Source of the DNA: Hemileia vastatrix
Taxonomy: Eukaryota; Basidiomycota; Pucciniomycetes; Pucciniales; Zaghouaniaceae
Reading direction: 5' to 3'
Assembly (NCBI GenBank): GCA_030280995.1
Contig: JASXTE010000010.1
Coordinates: 22,142,823 to 22,206,822 of the forward strand
Length of the DNA: 64,000 bases
Below the pieces are notes generated by a model. The model ran no database searches, had not been told where the DNA came from, and saw only the letters and a program-made list of their open reading frames with translations. Below, one piece after another: positions 10,660 through 23,587 of this stretch. Position 1 is the first letter of the stretch; every line of letters begins with the position of its first letter. The position numbers and the translations under genes were made by a program.

Positions 10660-11880
10660 AGATTGTGATAGTGAATCAGGTTTTCCACTTCTCTTCCCTG
10701 GTTTGAATTTAACACAAAATTTAATTCTACTTAGCATTTCTTCCAGGAAGCCTTCCTGTGAGTCAGATTTTTAGTGTTCAGAAAGGTTTTCAGGTTTTTA
10801 TGATCTGTGTAAATAATAAATTGTAACCTGTGAGGCCCTCCTTCCAAATAATGGTACCAGGTGCTTACTGCTTCTTCCAGTGCCAATAACTCCTTAGCAT
10901 ACATTTCATAGTTTAATTTGGCACCTAGCAGTGTTCATGAAAAATAAGCTATTGGGTGCAAGAAATTTTTAGCATTGTATTGGGATTATACTGCACCTAG
11001 TGCAAAATTTGGGCAGTCAAATTCCTGAACAAATGGCTTCAATAATTCAGGTATTGGGAAAATAGGGTCTGTTGCAAATTGGATTTTCAGGTAGTCAAAC
11101 GCATCTTGTTGCCTACTTCTCCAGATAAATTTGGATTCTTTCTTTGTGAGGTTGTGCAAGGGCCAGAAAATGTGGGAGTAATTCTCAATAAAACAGCAGT
11201 AAAAATTTGCAAAGCCTAGGAATAACTGGAGATACTTTACTGATGCTGTTGTAGGCCATTCTGGTACAGCCTTTAATTTTTCCTGATCCATTTGCATCTT
11301 ATTTTTTAAAATTATCATACCCAAGTAGGGGATTTCACCCACTGAGAAGACACATTTCTCTGGATTTAATAATACCTGGGCCTCCCTCAAGAGCTGCAAA
11401 CAGTCCTTTACACATATTTGATGGTCTTCCCATGATCTGGAGTAAATCAAGATTTCATCTAGGTATACTGCTACATCTATCCCTATTCTGTCTCTGAAGA
11501 TGCTGCTGGTGAAGTTTTGGAAAATGGTGCATTACATGGACTAAATGGCTTTACCAAACATTCAAAATGACCAAAGTTAGTTCAGAATTCCAGTTTTTTT
11601 TCATTGCCTTCTTTTACACATATGTTGTAGTAACCTTCTCTAAGATCTAGAGATGTAAAGATCTCTGCACCTTGAATACTATTAATTAGCTCACTAGTCA
11701 AGGGAAGGGGATATTTATTCTTTTCCATCACCCCATTTAAACTTCTGAAATACATGCAAGATCTTAGTGACCCATCATTTTTTCCTGAAAAGATGAAAGG
11801 GACATCCCAGGGATATTTGGACTCCCTAATAAAACCATTCTTTAAATTTTCATCAATCATATCTTTTAGCATTGTTGAAT
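10660..11880 (-). pseudogene. Ty3/gypsy copy B, reverse transcriptase and RNase H (broken)
   Basis: The minus strand reads RT motifs in order: FTSLDLREGYYNI (11582-11872), then YLDEILIYSRSWEDH around 11430-11465, then LGFANFYCCFIENYSH, then the RNase H start, then YTDHKNLKTFL near 10780. The catalytic box is YLDE at 11454-11465 where the family has Y-x-DD, so the second metal-binding Asp is replaced. With the frame break at 11450-11582 and several stops, the enzyme is inactive. Order and orientation match the integrase at 8295-9313. Confidence 0.85.
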
Positions 11881-12560
11881 CTAGGGTTTATAATGGGATT
11901 ATATGGCTGAATTGAGAGGTTTTTCCTGGCATCAGATCAATGGCAAAGTTGTATGGTCAATAAGGTGATAGGGTCTTGACTTCTCCTTTCCAAACAGTGG
12001 TAATAATATCCAATAAGACTTGGGTACCATTTCCTTAAGGATTTTTTTTGACTTTGAGTACTGGAACTTGGCTGAAATCTTGTTGGGTATGTTCCAAACT
12101 GTTGTATCACATTCCAGAATCTCTTCTTTCTCCAGAAAACCCTCCAAGTCCCAAAATTTAGCATCAAGAGAAAGTGTCAGCTCTTGTGGAAAGTCTACTG
12201 ATAATAATGAATTACCAAGAGACTTTTTGGGAGGGGCTCCTGACCCCTGCAGAGGCCAGGGGACAAATACTTTCTCTGCACCATCCACCTTTCAATCTTC
12301 TTCCTTCCATTTTCTTTGTTGTGCCTTCTCCTCTTCTTGGTGCACTTTTCCCCCTTTCTGTTCCTTCCTAGTGCTTCCTGTTGGTTCCCCATCCCCAGCC
12401 TGCTGCTTAAAATCAAGAGGAAGCATCAGTTCTGGTGGCAAGTCAACTGATGATAACAAAGCATCAGAAGACTTTCTGGGATGGTCCCCTGACCCCTGAG
12501 AGGGGTCAGGGGGCCAATACCTTAGCACCAGCATCCCATTTCCTTCCCATCTGAACCTTC
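11881..12560 (-). pseudogene. Copy B protease-RT linker with internal duplication
   Basis: The minus-strand text ending KEMVPKSYWILLPLFGKEKS then RPYHLIDHTTLPLI is the linker that precedes RT in such elements. A stretch of about 240 bases is duplicated in tandem: a GACTTTTTGGGAGGGGCTCC block at ~12219 and a GACTTTCTGGGATGGTCCCC block at ~12469, each followed by TGACCCCTG and preceded by the same diverged acidic/serine-rich coding text. The duplicated text is why long open frames appear on both strands here; they are not separate genes. Confidence 0.6.
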
Positions 12561-12785
12561 TTTCTCTTCCAGTAAATTTGTGGGATATATAGGTGTAGCC
12601 ATTTCATACTTGTCTTTCAGGTTTGTCACATATGCCCTGCACTGCAACTGCCTTCCTTCACACCAAAACCTACAAAATATCTTTTCTCCTACTTCTCCTC
12701 CCCCACCTGGGGATCAGTAAAACATAACTAGACACCTATGGTGGTCCAATTTTTCTTTTTTCTTTTTATTTCTCTGTAAAAACTT

Positions 12786-13043
12786 GTTACGCCACAAAAT
12801 ATGGGGGAAAGACTTGCTAGTGAGTCCGCAACTTTGGATCCAAACTCACCACAGATTGAAAACACATTGAGTTATTGACAAAGGAACCATACAATCAGGG
12901 ATGAACACCACTCAGAAGATCAGTTTTAGGTGGGTGTTCAAGTAGAGTTCAGTATGGTTTTAATATGAGTTCAGTCTGAGTTCCATCTGAGTTCAGGTTG
13001 GGGACTTGCTAGCAAGTCCACCCCCTATATTGAATAGTGTTAC
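12786..13043. mobile_element. MITE with TGCTAGCA-centred terminal palindromes
   Basis: Inverted ends: GGGGGAAAGACTTGCTAGTG on the left and, read inward from the right, GGGGGTGGACTTGCTAGCAA. TAT flanks both G5 blocks (12800-12802, 13026-13028), and weaker inverted similarity extends outward to GTTAC on both sides. The right end contains the perfect 18-base palindrome GGACTTGCTAGCAAGTCC. The inner right part shares short AGTTCCATCTG-type repeats with the long element ending at 33835, so both belong to one family. It sits between the gag and protease portions of gypsy copy B. Confidence 0.7.
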
Positions 13044-13229
13044 AAATAAAATAGTGTGTGGACCCACAGTCCAGTAGGGCTTATATATTTGTTGTGGAAT
13101 CAAGGATCATTAAAGGCAAGTTTAGTATAATGCAATTATCATTTACTTCAAGTGGCTTACATGCTGATAATTCTTCTACTAAGTCCCCCTTATCCTTTCC
13201 CTTTAATCCTTTTTCAGAGAGAAAAACAT

Positions 13230-14156
13230 TCACTCTAGAGCACTATCTCTTATCTGTGCCTTTCCTGTGCTATCCTCCACCTCACAAACCCTTATTTCTC
13301 CTCTAAAATCCCTTTCCAGATTACCACCACTCCCACATTGGAGACACGGCCCTCTACTCATAAGCCTCTGATATTCCTGGCCAGATAGCCTTTTTTTCCC
13401 ACTATCTCCAGGTGAGTTTACTGCATCAATGTACATGGTATTTGGGTTCCTGGAACTGGTCCCACTTGATGAGGCATAGTTGTGCCACTGATGGGCCCCA
13501 CTCCAACCATCCATCGGCTGATGCATAAACTTGTTATCAATTTGGATAGCCAGCTCCATGAGCACTTGGAGGGAGTTTTGAGGAAGGTTGGAGGAAGTTG
13601 ACTGATTAGGGTGTTTCTAATTTTTTAGAGCCCATTTCTGAAGTGAAACATGAGTAATCCTTCTCCCCATGTTGTAACATAGCTGGCATGGACCCGGAAT
13701 TCTGACACATATTTGGGAACAGAGTGTTTCTGTTGCAACTGGTTGAGAGCATGATTCAAGGTTTTGGCCACATCAGGGCTGCCAAAGGCAAGTTTTAAAG
13801 ACACCATGAACTGATGCAAAGTTGTTTCCGACTTGCAATTTCCAAGGCCTTCATTTTATATATGGCCTTGCCCAGTGTTCCACCTCATCTTTGAGGTAAG
13901 AGATTGCAAACCCAATTTTTGACTGCTCAGCTGGGAACTGATGACTGTTGAAAAGGACGTAAAGGTTTACTTGCAATGCATACTGATCTTCCCAGGGGCC
14001 TCACTTTCCATCAAATATTTCTGGGACTGCAATTTTTGGGCCTTTAACAAGTGGCGCTGGTGTTCTAGGCCATGTCTGTGCCTTGGATTTGGAAGCATCA
14101 GGTTCTGATTCTGTAAGGCTGTGGTATGAGGGCTGTCCCTCAGATAGAGGCTCCAT
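13230..14156 (-). pseudogene. Ty3/gypsy copy B, gag (broken)
   Basis: A Met at 14154-14156 opens MEPLSEGQPS, followed by VPEIFDGK, QYALQVNLYVLFNSHQFPAE and ISYLKDEVEHWARPY. This is the normal start of a basidiomycete gypsy gag. The capsid part continues with frameshifts through SLKLAFGSPD (13800) and ALNQLQQKHSVPKYVSEFRV. A degraded zinc knuckle is at ~13310-13350: CLQCGSGGNLERD keeps the CxxC but has lost the His and last Cys. Several stops and at least two frame changes make it a relic. Confidence 0.78.
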
Positions 14157-15055
14157 TAGTTTGGCATTTTATTCTTGCATTGAAGAAGGGTTTGCTGCAT
14201 TAGGTTGATCAGAGGGATTTTTTTTTCTTCAGTAGTGCACCAATTAAGATTATATAAAATGTTAAGACCTAAGAAGGCGGACTAATACTAGCACTAATAC
14301 TAGCCTGGGATGGGACTGACTATGCTACTAAGTAGCGATACTAACTAGACTGACTATGTTGGGATCACCAAAAGTGAGATGGGACTAACAATGCTGATAC
14401 AGAAGTGAGACTAAGATGCAACCAGATTACCATATAAGTTGTCCAATGAGGAGCACTCCATAGCACTTGCCCCATATAACCCCCATATGAAATATTCCCT
14501 CTTCCACCTCTCAAAATGCATAGTTCCCATAGCACTCCTCATCCTCTTCTCTCAACCAAATACTAACAAAAAGTGAAACAGTCACATGGTGATGAGTATT
14601 ATGCTCAAATTATGGTAAGGATATTTAGGCTTAAGAGATAATTGAGAGTTGGAAAGGGTTTTACTTAAAAATATTGTATTGGGGAACTAGTTTTTTTTGA
14701 TTAAATAAATATACTAGTGACTAATTACATTATTAAGATTAGATTTTATTTACAAAAAATAAGTGGCATTTTTGATTTTTATCAACTATGTTGCATGCAT
14801 GTTAAGAGCTGAACTCATGAGTATGATGACTAAGCTAAATACAAGAAGATATTTAACTAATGACACAAGGTGGAAGTTAAGAAAAAAAGTTACCTTGGTT
14901 ACCATGAGTAAATGCCGCTGATGTAGTGGACCAGATTTGGGAATACCTTTCCGCTGAATCAGCACGGGGTAGCAGCTGATGAGTCACCTGTTTTCATGAG
15001 GTGTAACACCTCTGAAACTTTGTCCAGGATGTGTGTGCCTGGGTGCTATGCACAC
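14157..15055. other. Upstream part of copy B, no gene seen
   Basis: This should hold the leader and 5' LTR of copy B. It contains a short direct repeat (ACTAATACTAGC, 14281-14305) and several GGGACTGACTATG-like repeats at 14313-14390. No coding sequence is supported, and I cannot place LTR ends because the matching 3' LTR is not recognisable. Confidence 0.4.
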
Positions 15056-15109
15056 TCACCACACAATATGGGGGGTGGACTTACCAGCAAGTCCGCAACC
15101 TTGAAGCTG

Positions 15110-18100
15110 AATTCACATCCAGTTGATCATACATTAAGGTAGTGATGTAACTATTATGAAGAAATAGTAAAATTACTTTGAACACACTTTGAATGAAACT
15201 TGAACATTTATTGAAACACCAGTGATCATTATAAAAATAATATTGTGGCTTGGCTTACAGGAATATTTGCAGGAATATTCAGATAAGTGAACCCCACTAC
15301 CAAAATAATTGGGCACACTTATAAAATTGTGAAAAATCATCTATTTTCTTCATTGTATAAAAATAATAAAATTCTAATATAAATTGAACTAAAAGTTCAT
15401 TTTAAATGTGTTTATAGGATTTTTTACCTATAAATTGATAGAGGAATCATCCAATACTATAAAAATTTATTCAAGAAAAAACATTTATTGAAATTATAAT
15501 TACATCAAATGTTTATTAATAAAGGTTTCTAGAACTATATATTTCTTCTCATTATATGAATATATACTTTTGTATATTTTTCAAGCTTTAAAAGATTTGT
15601 GGAGGCTACATCACTCTCAAAATTGAAGTTAGAAAAAATTTAGTTAACTGCATAATTTAAAAAATTAATGTTTATGCCATAATTTTAGAAGTAAAAACAA
15701 TATATGGGTTCTATTTTTTCAAAAAACTAATTTACTGTTATCTTCTTTATAGCAAGAAAAATAAGGGTTAAATTTTTATGAGAATAAAACATATAGCTAA
15801 AATGTGGTGCACAATATTTATAAGTTTATTTTTGTTTTTATTATGTTTCACTTTCAATGCCCTATAATTATTATACCTTTATATTATTTACATTCTTTCA
15901 AAATTCTTCTTTCTACTGATTTAATCCCCTCTCTTGTTCTTCCAATTCTCTTCCCCTCTCAAATTTTCTCTCATTTTTAATTGTAGTGCTACTCTCCCCT
16001 TCAATCTCCCCCCACCACCCCTTGTTTCCCCTTCTCCAACCCTCTCCCTTGCACCTCACCTAAACTAACTCTTTTTCTCCACTTTTCACCTCTTTTACTC
16101 CCTTCTTCACCCTTCTCCACTTCTTAATACTCCTAATCACTTTACTTGCTCTCCTTCACAACTGCTTTTCATTTATAGGGACAAAAAAGGGTGACATGGG
16201 AAGCAAAAGGGTTGGGGTGAATAGAAAAAAGGTTGAGATGATTTGAAAGGGAAATGGTTGGGGTTGGGAGCAAGAATAGTAGGGTTGGAAGCGATAGGGT
16301 TGGGGTATTGTCAAAAGGGTGTGCTGGGGTGAAGGGGGCAAGAGATGTTGAGAATTGAGATGTGAGGAAAAAGAGGTGGGGTGGAGTGGGGAAAAGTTGG
16401 AAAGGGGTAAGGGTGGATGAATAGGGAAGCAACAGTTGTAAAATGAGGTGGAAAGTAAAATTGGAGTAAAGGGTAAAGGCCAGGAGTACTGAAACTTACT
16501 CTGGGAAAGCTGGAGAGTTCAGTTAGTGTGTTGGCATGGTTATCTGAACAAGAGATGTGGGAAGAAAATAGGAAGGGATGGAAAGGCATAAAACCAAATG
16601 TGGAGAGGTGAAGAGAATGTAAAATGAGGCAGAAAGAAACTGGAGGTTAACTCTATAGTTTGGCTGAGAAATAGAGTTCACCCTGATGGTTTGCAGTACT
16701 TATTTTTTCAATTTCAAAAAAATGGGTAACTCTGGTGTATTTCTATTTGTACCCCTAGATCCAAACAAGATAAATCTTTGTTTGTTGTTTTTAATAAATA
16801 CTGAAATTTGTGAAAGAAGATGCACTAGAATTTAAAAGTTAGCCATGAAATAGAATTTTGATTTTTCACAAATTGTTTTACAGAATGTTTCTGAAAACAA
16901 TACATAAGACATAAAACTAATAAAATATGTATATTTTTGAAACAAGTTTAAAAATTGAACAAAAATATATAAAGATTTTGAACTGATTTTCTTTTTTTAT
17001 TTCATGAAATGAATGTCTTTATATTTTAATTAAGTTCTAAATTCTTTTAGTGAGATGTAAAACAGCTTTGAATAAAGTCATAGAGTTTAACTAAAGGTTT
17101 AAAATTTGATATATTTCAAAATTTTGCTAGATTTCATTCTCCATGGTTAATATACATATCAGAATAATTACCTGCAAAAGCTAAAAAAATTAGTAAAATG
17201 TAATATTTCAAGCTCCTCAATATTTGTACTATAATCTATTAATTAACATAACAAGCTCCTTGAGTCCTTTTTTTTACTAAAATTTTTTCATTTCAACGAC
17301 TATATTTATTTTCATAAAATGATATATCTTAGTTTATGCAAAACTTAGATTGAACTCCCAATGTAATCCTGCTTTCAACAGTGGTTCAAGGTAAGTTAAA
17401 CAGAGAGAAAATTTATCACTTTTCAAAAAATTTCTTGAAAACCTCTAAATGTAAACATAAGTATATTTATTTATCACAAATATATATATTTAATATTTTG
17501 AAGTTATGAAACTAAATTTAAAGGATGAATCATTTTAAGAAAACACTTTATTAATAATAGTTGTAAGTATATTTTATATTATAATGATCTGATTTATTTT
17601 CTATATGATAGATTAGGAAATTTACTAAAAATTTATTTTATATAACTATAATATATAAAAAAGGTTTCAGATTTTCTGTTTAAATTCAAAATAATTGAAA
17701 ATAAAAACAAATTATTTTATGTAAAAATTATATAGATCCCTCAGGTTATCACTATGATTTTTTTGGATGTATATGTGTAAATTAAAGTGAAGCCTCACAG
17801 GATAAACTTGGTAGTTTCTTAAAAAATTAAAAAACATATGTTTCATCAATAAATATTTTAACTAAAATTCAAATTTTAAGCTTACTTTTCTTGTTTAAAT
17901 ATGTACTGAATTGTTGAAATATTCTCTATTGAAATTAATTTTTATATAAATAAACTTAATCTAGTATTGCTCTTTGATCAGACTAATAAAAAGAAGATTG
18001 ATAAAGTCTTGTGTTTAAATGAAATATGAAATAGATTTTATTTCATAGACTTAGAAACTGCTTAGCAAAATAATGTTATTATTACCTATAAGTTTGATTA

Positions 18101-18430
18101 TCATATTTCTAGTAAGTCATTGATAAGTCCTTGTCCCATATATATTATTTAAGAATTATGTGCAAAATTTCAGATGTGAATTACTCCTGCCAAAACTTTT
18201 GTTCTAAAAAAGAAAGAAGTGATCCTGAACTGCTTTTCTTAATTTTTTCTTCAAAACCATTAAATTGAAATACTTTATATATATTCATTTAAAATTTTTA
18301 TTAAAGTTTATTTTAATAATAATATAAAACCTCTTACACTGACTTTTTTATATGGGTATAAATAAAAATATTAATTGTGTATTTATTACTAAATAGGTAT
18401 TATATAGTACTTTTTCAGTGAAAAATTAGT
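15110..18430. other. AT-rich left body of the long TIR element
   Basis: No protein-coding family was recognised on either strand. A pyrimidine-rich tract (15895-16130) is followed by a G/T-rich tract with repeated GGGTTGGGGT-like words (16180-16600). Open frames there are compositional. The rest is AT-rich with many short direct repeats and almost no CG. Confidence 0.55.
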
Positions 18431-18976
18431 AGAGGGTATCAATGTTGACTGATCCGCAATTAAATTGATTGCAGATAAAAATCATTATACCCCAATTATC
18501 TTCAACAATTATTTTTGCTATTAATTGGGTTATTAGAACTTTTACATGTCAATGTTCATCTCTATCTCACATTTTTAAACTCAATTTTTTATAACCATAT
18601 CTTGTACAACTTTCTGGATGTGCCAGCCTACCTACCTTTCTGCACACTCCCATCATGTCTATTCATTTCCATTAAAAACCTCTCCCCATCTCATCTGTTT
18701 TTTTTCTTCTACTTTTTATTTTCAAATATCTCAACATGCCCCATCATCATAGATCTTCTTAAAGGCAGCCTTCCCCCAGGTGTTCTTCAAATCCTGTTAC
18801 TCACTCTTTCCCCTTCTCAGCTGAGAAATCAAAGACTTTTCAACTAAAAAAAGGTTGGTCATCTCATACTTATCAACTGGCTGAAAATAAAAACTAATTA
18901 TGATTCTTGTTTTGGTACTGAGAATGCAACTAAAGTAGGAAGGCCCTCTGCATCAAAAGTCAATGGCTATCTTCTA

Positions 18977-20097
18977 ATGGCCAATGTATTACAAAATAAG
19001 AAAAAGGGAAGGTTTGATCTTTTACATAAACAGATGTCTGAACATTTCAAGAATTACCAAGCCAAATACAATAAGACAAAGACTCTTTCATTTTATAATG
19101 GTTTTGGTATTACTGACATTGATATCAGTAAGGGCATAAAATTCATAGATGATAAACTTGAATCTCTATGTCTATACTTTAAAGAGATGGATGCTATTTT
19201 TGGAGAGAAAGCTGATTTTAATCCTGCCAACATGTTGGATGTTGAAGATTCTATCTCCAAACATGATGTCAAAAGAAATATTTTCCCTTCCTCTTCCTCC
19301 ACTCAAGCCTCCCCTGTTCTAAATTCAATGAATCTAGATAGCTTTCCAATAGATACTTATGGTGATATAAACCAACATGATCCCACTCCAGTAATTTTTT
19401 ATTTTTTGTCTAGTTATTTTGTTTTTTTTATTTCTAAAAAGGCTAATGAACAAACCCAGGATCCTCAAGCAAGTGAGTCTAAAGCTAGCATCAATGATGA
19501 AGAGGAAAATTTTACCTCCAAAAAAAAGGAAAGACAATCAACTACTTTGAATTTCAACAGTCATAGAAAGAAAAACAGAGATAGTATTTCCCAAACCCCT
19601 TTTTCTTCCATGGATGATTTTCTGGAGAAACATGAATCTGGTAAGTGATAGCATACCTCTTAATCATTAAGTGAGCTTTTATTTTTCTTTTGTTAATATT
19701 CCTTTTCACTCTAGGTAAAGTTGAAGATGAAAGAGATACTCTCATCTTTCAAAAGAAAAAATATGAGCTCTCTTCACAAATAGATGATAGGGCACAAGAC
19801 TTGGAGGAGAAGAAATTCAAGCTTTCTTTACAGAGGAATGGGAGGGTACAAGACTTGGAGGAGAAGAAATTTGAGCTTTTTTTAAAGAGGCATGAGAGGG
19901 CAAATGACTTGGAGGTGAAGAAATTCAAGATAAAGAAAGGGGAGAAGGCTCTAGAGTACAATTTCCTATTGGATCAAATGAAACTTAAGTATCAACTTGA
20001 AGATGGTTCAAAAAAGAAATATTTCTTGAGAGAATTTGTTAAAGCTAATAAATCTATTGAGGAAATTGAATGCTTAATGAAAATTTTTTATAACTAG
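18977..20097 (+). CDS. Myb/SANT-like protein of the Harbinger-like element
   Basis: Three exons are proposed: 18977-19390, 19442-19640 and 19715-20097. Introns are 51 bases (GTAATT...AAAAG, a multiple of three, so it stays open if unspliced) and 74 bases (GTAAGT...CTCTAG), giving about 331 residues. The N-terminal part (residues ~20-85) reads MSEHFKNYQAKYNKTKTLS, GFGITDIDISKG and KEMDAIFGEKAD, the layout of Myb/SANT-like DNA-binding domains that partner PIF/Harbinger transposases. The C-terminal half is a charged coiled coil with three diverged DLEEKKF repeats (LEEKKFKLSLQ, LEEKKFELFLK, LEVKKFKIKKG), ending EEIECLMKIFYN. In-frame text continues upstream of the chosen Met (GRPSASKVNGYLL) until a frame break near 18896, so the true start may be further 5'. 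Predicted role: binds element ends and aids transposase import; this is inferred from the family. Confidence 0.6.
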
Positions 20098-21290
20098 TTT
20101 TTTTTATTATTTTTAGAAAGTTTTCTTGATAGAATGCATTCAAGATAAAAATCAATCATTGGCACACACTCCTCACTGAGATGTGAAAAATTTTATTGCA
20201 ACATGTTAGATTATTTGTGTGTTTGGTTAAATAAATTTTGTTTTATTTATTTTTAGTAATAATTTCATATGTGCTGACTTTTTAAAGATCTTGATTCTAG
20301 TCAATTTTTTTTTGCAAAAATTTGAAAAACTCATACATTTTTTATTTTTTTTATGATTAAAGAATTTTTCTTAATTTAATTCTCTTACTCTTAAAATTTA
20401 AACTTGTTTCAGAAAAAGAACAAGCTCAAATTGAAATCATGAATTTGGAGTCTCACTAAAAAACTGCAGAACTTCAACTAATTTTTGAGGAAAAGAAGTG
20501 GTTTCATTCACAATCAAAGGAAGAATAATTTTTAGAAATTGAGAAATATTTTTTAGATTTGGAGAGGGAGAAGGTTAGGATTCAAAGAGAGAATGATGAA
20601 AAATTCAAAAATAGTCAATTTCAATTGGAAAACACCAAAATTCAGTTACAAGCCAATGAATTAAAAATGATTTATGTCAAAAAAATATTTTTGGCAATAC
20701 CCTCCCCTGCTATTTAGCTTAACAGGGGGTGGGGCAACCATTTTTTTTTCTAAGTCAGAAAAAAAATTTATGACAAAAAAATGGCAATACCCTCCCATGT
20801 GTTTTATTGAAGTAGGGGCATAGATTGCCAAAATTTATGTTCATTGCATATATTAGCATGTAAAAAAGTCTTATAAGATAATTTACAAACCTAAATTAAT
20901 AAAAATTCAAGTAAAAGTGTGAGGGGGAATTGTCTGTGACTGAAGTCGATGAAATCAAACACAAATGTATACATGAACCTCATGAGAAAAACAAATTTCC
21001 TCATGATTACCATTATACAACACACAGCTGATGGCTCATTAATTTAGGTAAGTAGAGTATCATATATGACTTTTAAAATGTTAATTTTTGAAATAAAAAT
21101 AAAATTTGACAACCTATATTACACCCCATACTTTTACTTTCTATTTAATGTTTTTTGTTTTACCTCAACTTTTTCTCATACCTTATCAATCCTATTGACC
21201 AGCTCCCTATTGATTTGAAAAGAAAAGCCAAAGTGAGTAAATTTCTTCACAGTATTTTTAAAGTTTTTATTATTTGTTAAATTTACCATC
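20098..21290. other. Middle of element 2: coiled-coil remnant and hairpins
   Basis: At 20409-20700 the + strand reads a charged helical remnant (EKEQAQIEIMNLES, FLDLEREKVRIQRENDEKF) with two stops. It is the likely C-terminus of a second Myb-like ORF, as in element 1 at 2485. Two tandem hairpins (GGCAATACCCTCCCCTG against GGGGGTGGGGCAACC, and the next pair to 20845) follow. The rest is AT-rich with no gene. Confidence 0.5.
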
Positions 21291-21425
21291 TTTTTTTACT
21301 TTTTTATTCTGTGGATTAATTTTTGACTGATTTGAAATGAACATCCAAAATGTGTGAACTCTTGAAAAGATTCCAAGCCAGGTGGAGCTTTAGTTGTTTG
21401 GTGATGAACTTGAGAACTTATTTTT
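21291..21425 (-). pseudogene. Remnant of 2OG-Fe(II) oxygenase C-terminus in element 2
   Basis: About 40 residues are readable on the minus strand: HHQTTKAPPGLESFQEFTHF then GCSFQISQKLIHRIKK. This matches residue for residue most of the end of the oxygenase at 39481-40212 (NHQTTKALPGLESCQHLTHF then GCSFQISHKLIQRINK). The distal metal-binding His context (HQTT) is kept. The N-terminal two thirds, including the HxD motif, is not recognisable, so this copy is a fragment. Confidence 0.72.
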
Positions 21426-21565
21426 AAGTAAAGAACAGATGCAAATGGAAATAAAATGAGTGACACTATTTTAAGAATGAAACACATATTATCAGACATA
21501 CCAAGAGAATAGGCTTTAACAAATCCTGGTCTAAACATGAAATAAATTAAATGAAATTTAGAAAA

Positions 21566-23587
21566 AAAGCTCAACTTTAAAGGTCAATATCTCAGCAACC
21601 ACTGAACCAAATTCAAATACATACATGGGTAATGAAAGATAGGCTTCAGAATAATATTCAGCTAAAAGAAAATAAGATTTGAATAAACCTAACCCTGATT
21701 TTGACTCTGATTTTAAAAATAGCACAAAAATTTGAAAATTGATGATGAAAATTCCAACAAGATGGAGATATAAGCTTAGATAATCATCAGATAGGAGTTT
21801 CAGAAGATTTTTTCTCTAATTATGAAATATAAAAAGATAAAACAAATTAAGTAACATTTGGAAAAAAAGGCTCAACTTTTAAGGTCAAAATCTCAGAAAC
21901 TACTTAACCAAATTCAAACTGTTTGTGTGAAATAAAATATAGGCTTCAGGAGAATCTTCAGTTAAAGGAAATGTGATTTAATGAAAACTAAGCCTAATTT
22001 TTTACATAAAAATATGAAATAAAAAAAATTAAATTGGGAAAAAAGGCTCAAATTTAAAGGTCAATATCTCAGCCGCCACTGAACCAAATTCAAATCTGTT
22101 TGTGGGAAATAAAAGGAAGCCTTCAGGAGAATCTTCAGTAAAGAGAAAAATGGATTTGAATAAATCTAACCTTAATTCTGAGTCTGATTTTCAAAACTTT
22201 ACAAAAACTTAAAAAGTGGTAATGGAGATGCAAACAAAAAGAGTTTAATAAGTCCACTGTTATCCAGATTAGAGTCATGCATATATTTAAGTATGATATT
22301 TTCATAGAAGGAAAGAGATATCATTTATTTATAAAAAAAGGAGATGAAACTTACCTTGATTGAAAAGTAGGAAAAATAGAGCGAGAAAGAATGATGTTGG
22401 AATTTGGGGAAAATTGAATATGGAGTAAGTGAAATGCATAAATAATCTGCAAGGTATGTGTTTTAATGACATGGAACCAAAAAAAAGTTAAATAGGGGAA
22501 CAGGGGGGATGATGGCCATGCCAAGGAGGAATGATGAATAGGGTGATGAAGCTAAAAAAGAAAGAAAAGAGGGAAGAGAAAAAAAGGTTAATTTTACAAT
22601 AAAAATTAAAAATAACCACTTACAAAAAAAATTTAGATACAAAAAAGAAAGAAAAAACAGAAAAAAAACAAAAAATATATAATTAGCAATCAAAAAATCA
22701 AAAAAATGAATAAAATGACTTACCTGGAGAGATTAGATGAGAAAATAAATGAAACCAAATAGTTTGAGGGATGTTGGAGGAGAAGAGGAAAAGGATAAGA
22801 GGGATGGATGAAAAAAATGAAGAGTTAAAAAATTATGCAATCACTGAAAATATGCAATTTAATGTTGAGCTGGTGAATGAAAACAAATGAGACATCCAAA
22901 AAAGAGACATTCAGCGTAAATCAAAAATAAAAATGAATATGCAAAATAAAAACACCAAACCAAGTGAAAAAAGCACAGAAGTTAAACATTTGGAAAGTAT
23001 GAAAAAAAATTAAAAGGGTTGTGTTTCAAAATGTTGGAGGGTGGTTGGCATAATGACATAGCATATGCTGGTGGAAAAAATGTTTTTTGATTCAAGGGAG
23101 GGGAGAGCTGGTGCAGGTCTGGGATTCTATTCTTCATAAATATCATTGAAAAGACATGTAATCTAAAGTGTCTTCCAAGCCAGAGTCAGCAGCTAAACCT
23201 AAAGTGATGGCATTCATAGCTGTGTGAAGTTGCTTCCTAGTTGAGAGGTGCTTCAATATTGTTGGTAGAAAAGGTTGTTAGTAGAAAGTTTAGGTGAAGA
23301 GTGGGAAGTGGGAATTCACCACCAAATAAGCAGATGTGGTGTTAAGATAGAAAAAAATTTTATGTGTTTTCCACATATAAAATTAAGTATCATAGAGTGA
23401 GGAGACACATAAAGATGAGAATAAACGTTATGTTTTTGCCACCAAAATTAAGTATCATAGAGTGATTAGATACATAAGGATGGCATCCACAATTATATGT
23501 CATGTGACTTACTTACAAATAAATCATGGATGTGATGAGTTTGGGATCAGGAATTAGGAACAGAAATTGGGGTATAAGAGGTGGGAT
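21566..23587. repeat. Tandem repeats and right body of element 2
   Basis: Repeat units starting GGCTCAACTTTAAAGGTCAA lie near 21569, 21869 and 22046 and match those of elements 1 and 3. From 22200 to 23587 the sequence is collinear with 4640-5990 of element 1. No gene was recognised. It ends at the target duplication GGGAT (23583-23587) of gypsy copy C. Confidence 0.75.

Noticed and set aside
12020..12499. Plus-strand open frames of up to 159 residues
   Set aside because: Antisense to the gypsy copy B pol linker and produced by its tandem duplication.
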